Below are positions 35,560 to 35,825 of a DNA stretch of 35,825 nt, one piece after another (within the stretch, counting starts at the first letter, position 1; the number at the start of each line of letters is the position of its first letter). The notes beneath the pieces are model-generated. The model saw only the letters and a program-made list of their open reading frames with translations, was not told the DNA's origin and searched no databases. This stretch comes from an uncultured Treponema sp. GTDB lineage: Bacteria > Spirochaetota > Spirochaetia > Treponematales > Treponemataceae. The DNA lies in assembly GCA_946411215.1 (NCBI GenBank), contig CAMKDH010000004.1, positions 1-35,825 of the forward strand. The letters run 5' to 3'. A program made the translations under genes and the position numbers.

Positions 35560-35825
35560 TCATACCAGTTGCAAAATTTCCTTTGCAATAAGTCCTCGTG
35601 GCAATACCAGTTTTGCAGCTTCAAGTTCAATAGCCGCAGCAGGCATTCCAAAAACTGCACAGGTAGATTTGTCTTCTACAATTGTGTAGCCGCCTTTATC
35701 AACAATTTCTTTACAGCCTTCGGCACCATCACGGCCCATGCCTGTAAGTAAAACTGCAAGACATTTTTTTTCGTAAAGGCTTGCAGCACTTCTGAAAAGT
35801 TTATTTACAGCAGGTTTAAGGAATC
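35560..35825 (-). CDS. cheB: Chemotaxis methylesterase CheB, C-terminal part (truncated by window edge)
   Basis: Reverse complement translates ...VNKLFRSAASLYEKKCLAVLLTGMGRDGAEGCKEIVDKGGYTIVEDKSTCAVFGMPAAAIELEAAKLVLPRGLIAKEILQLV*, the CheB catalytic C-terminus. Confidence 0.92.
   Translation of the reverse strand, partial: FLKPAVNKLFRSAASLYEKKCLAVLLTGMGRDGAEGCKEIVDKGGYTIVEDKSTCAVFGMPAAAIELEAAKLVLPRGLIAKEILQLV

Overview
This 35.8-kb, AT-rich window looks like a spirochete chromosome, probably Treponema-like. The call rests on a FlaB-type flagellin at the left edge, a cheB-cheR cluster at the right edge and the overall gene content; it was not confirmed by any search. Gene order: flaB (partial, -); an ~870-bp divergent intergenic region with two long imperfect palindromes; ctpA/prc-type protease, rsmE, a degenerate WecG/TagA-like gene, a TrmH/SpoU methyltransferase, a membrane protein with a hydrolase-like domain, a Nif3-like gene; lspA, a small membrane protein, mtnN, luxS; a DUF1538 membrane protein coupled to a two-domain PII-like protein; a minus-strand block (pbpC, alpha-2-macroglobulin, PH-like membrane protein, FecE/BtuD ATPase); a plus-strand block (SGNH/CE2-like esterase, PadR, permease-prefix-domain protein, DUF4097-like protein, GH43); a minus-strand FecCD permease, BtuF-like binding protein and pyrE; a stand-alone MetH activation domain; an Rrf2 regulator and mnmA; and a minus-strand chemotaxis/cAMP operon (cheB, cheR, an Hpt-like/CheW/REC protein without a kinase domain, a class III cyclase). 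The best leads are: (1) the DUF1538 plus tandem PII-like pair, in which both partners are internally duplicated and the PII linker keeps an apparent Shine-Dalgarno (SD) plus ATG; (2) a CheA-like scaffold without a kinase domain, coupled to an adenylate cyclase with a pseudo-receiver; (3) a recurring layout in operon-leading genes where the -10 box lies 6-9 nt before the ATG and no SD is visible, which suggests leaderless mRNAs; (4) a four-copy 14-bp tandem repeat overlapping a near-consensus promoter upstream of padR; (5) REP-like palindromes, one of them in frame inside the DUF1538 gene; (6) a sigma28 promoter and structured leader upstream of flaB. All product calls are from reading motifs by eye.
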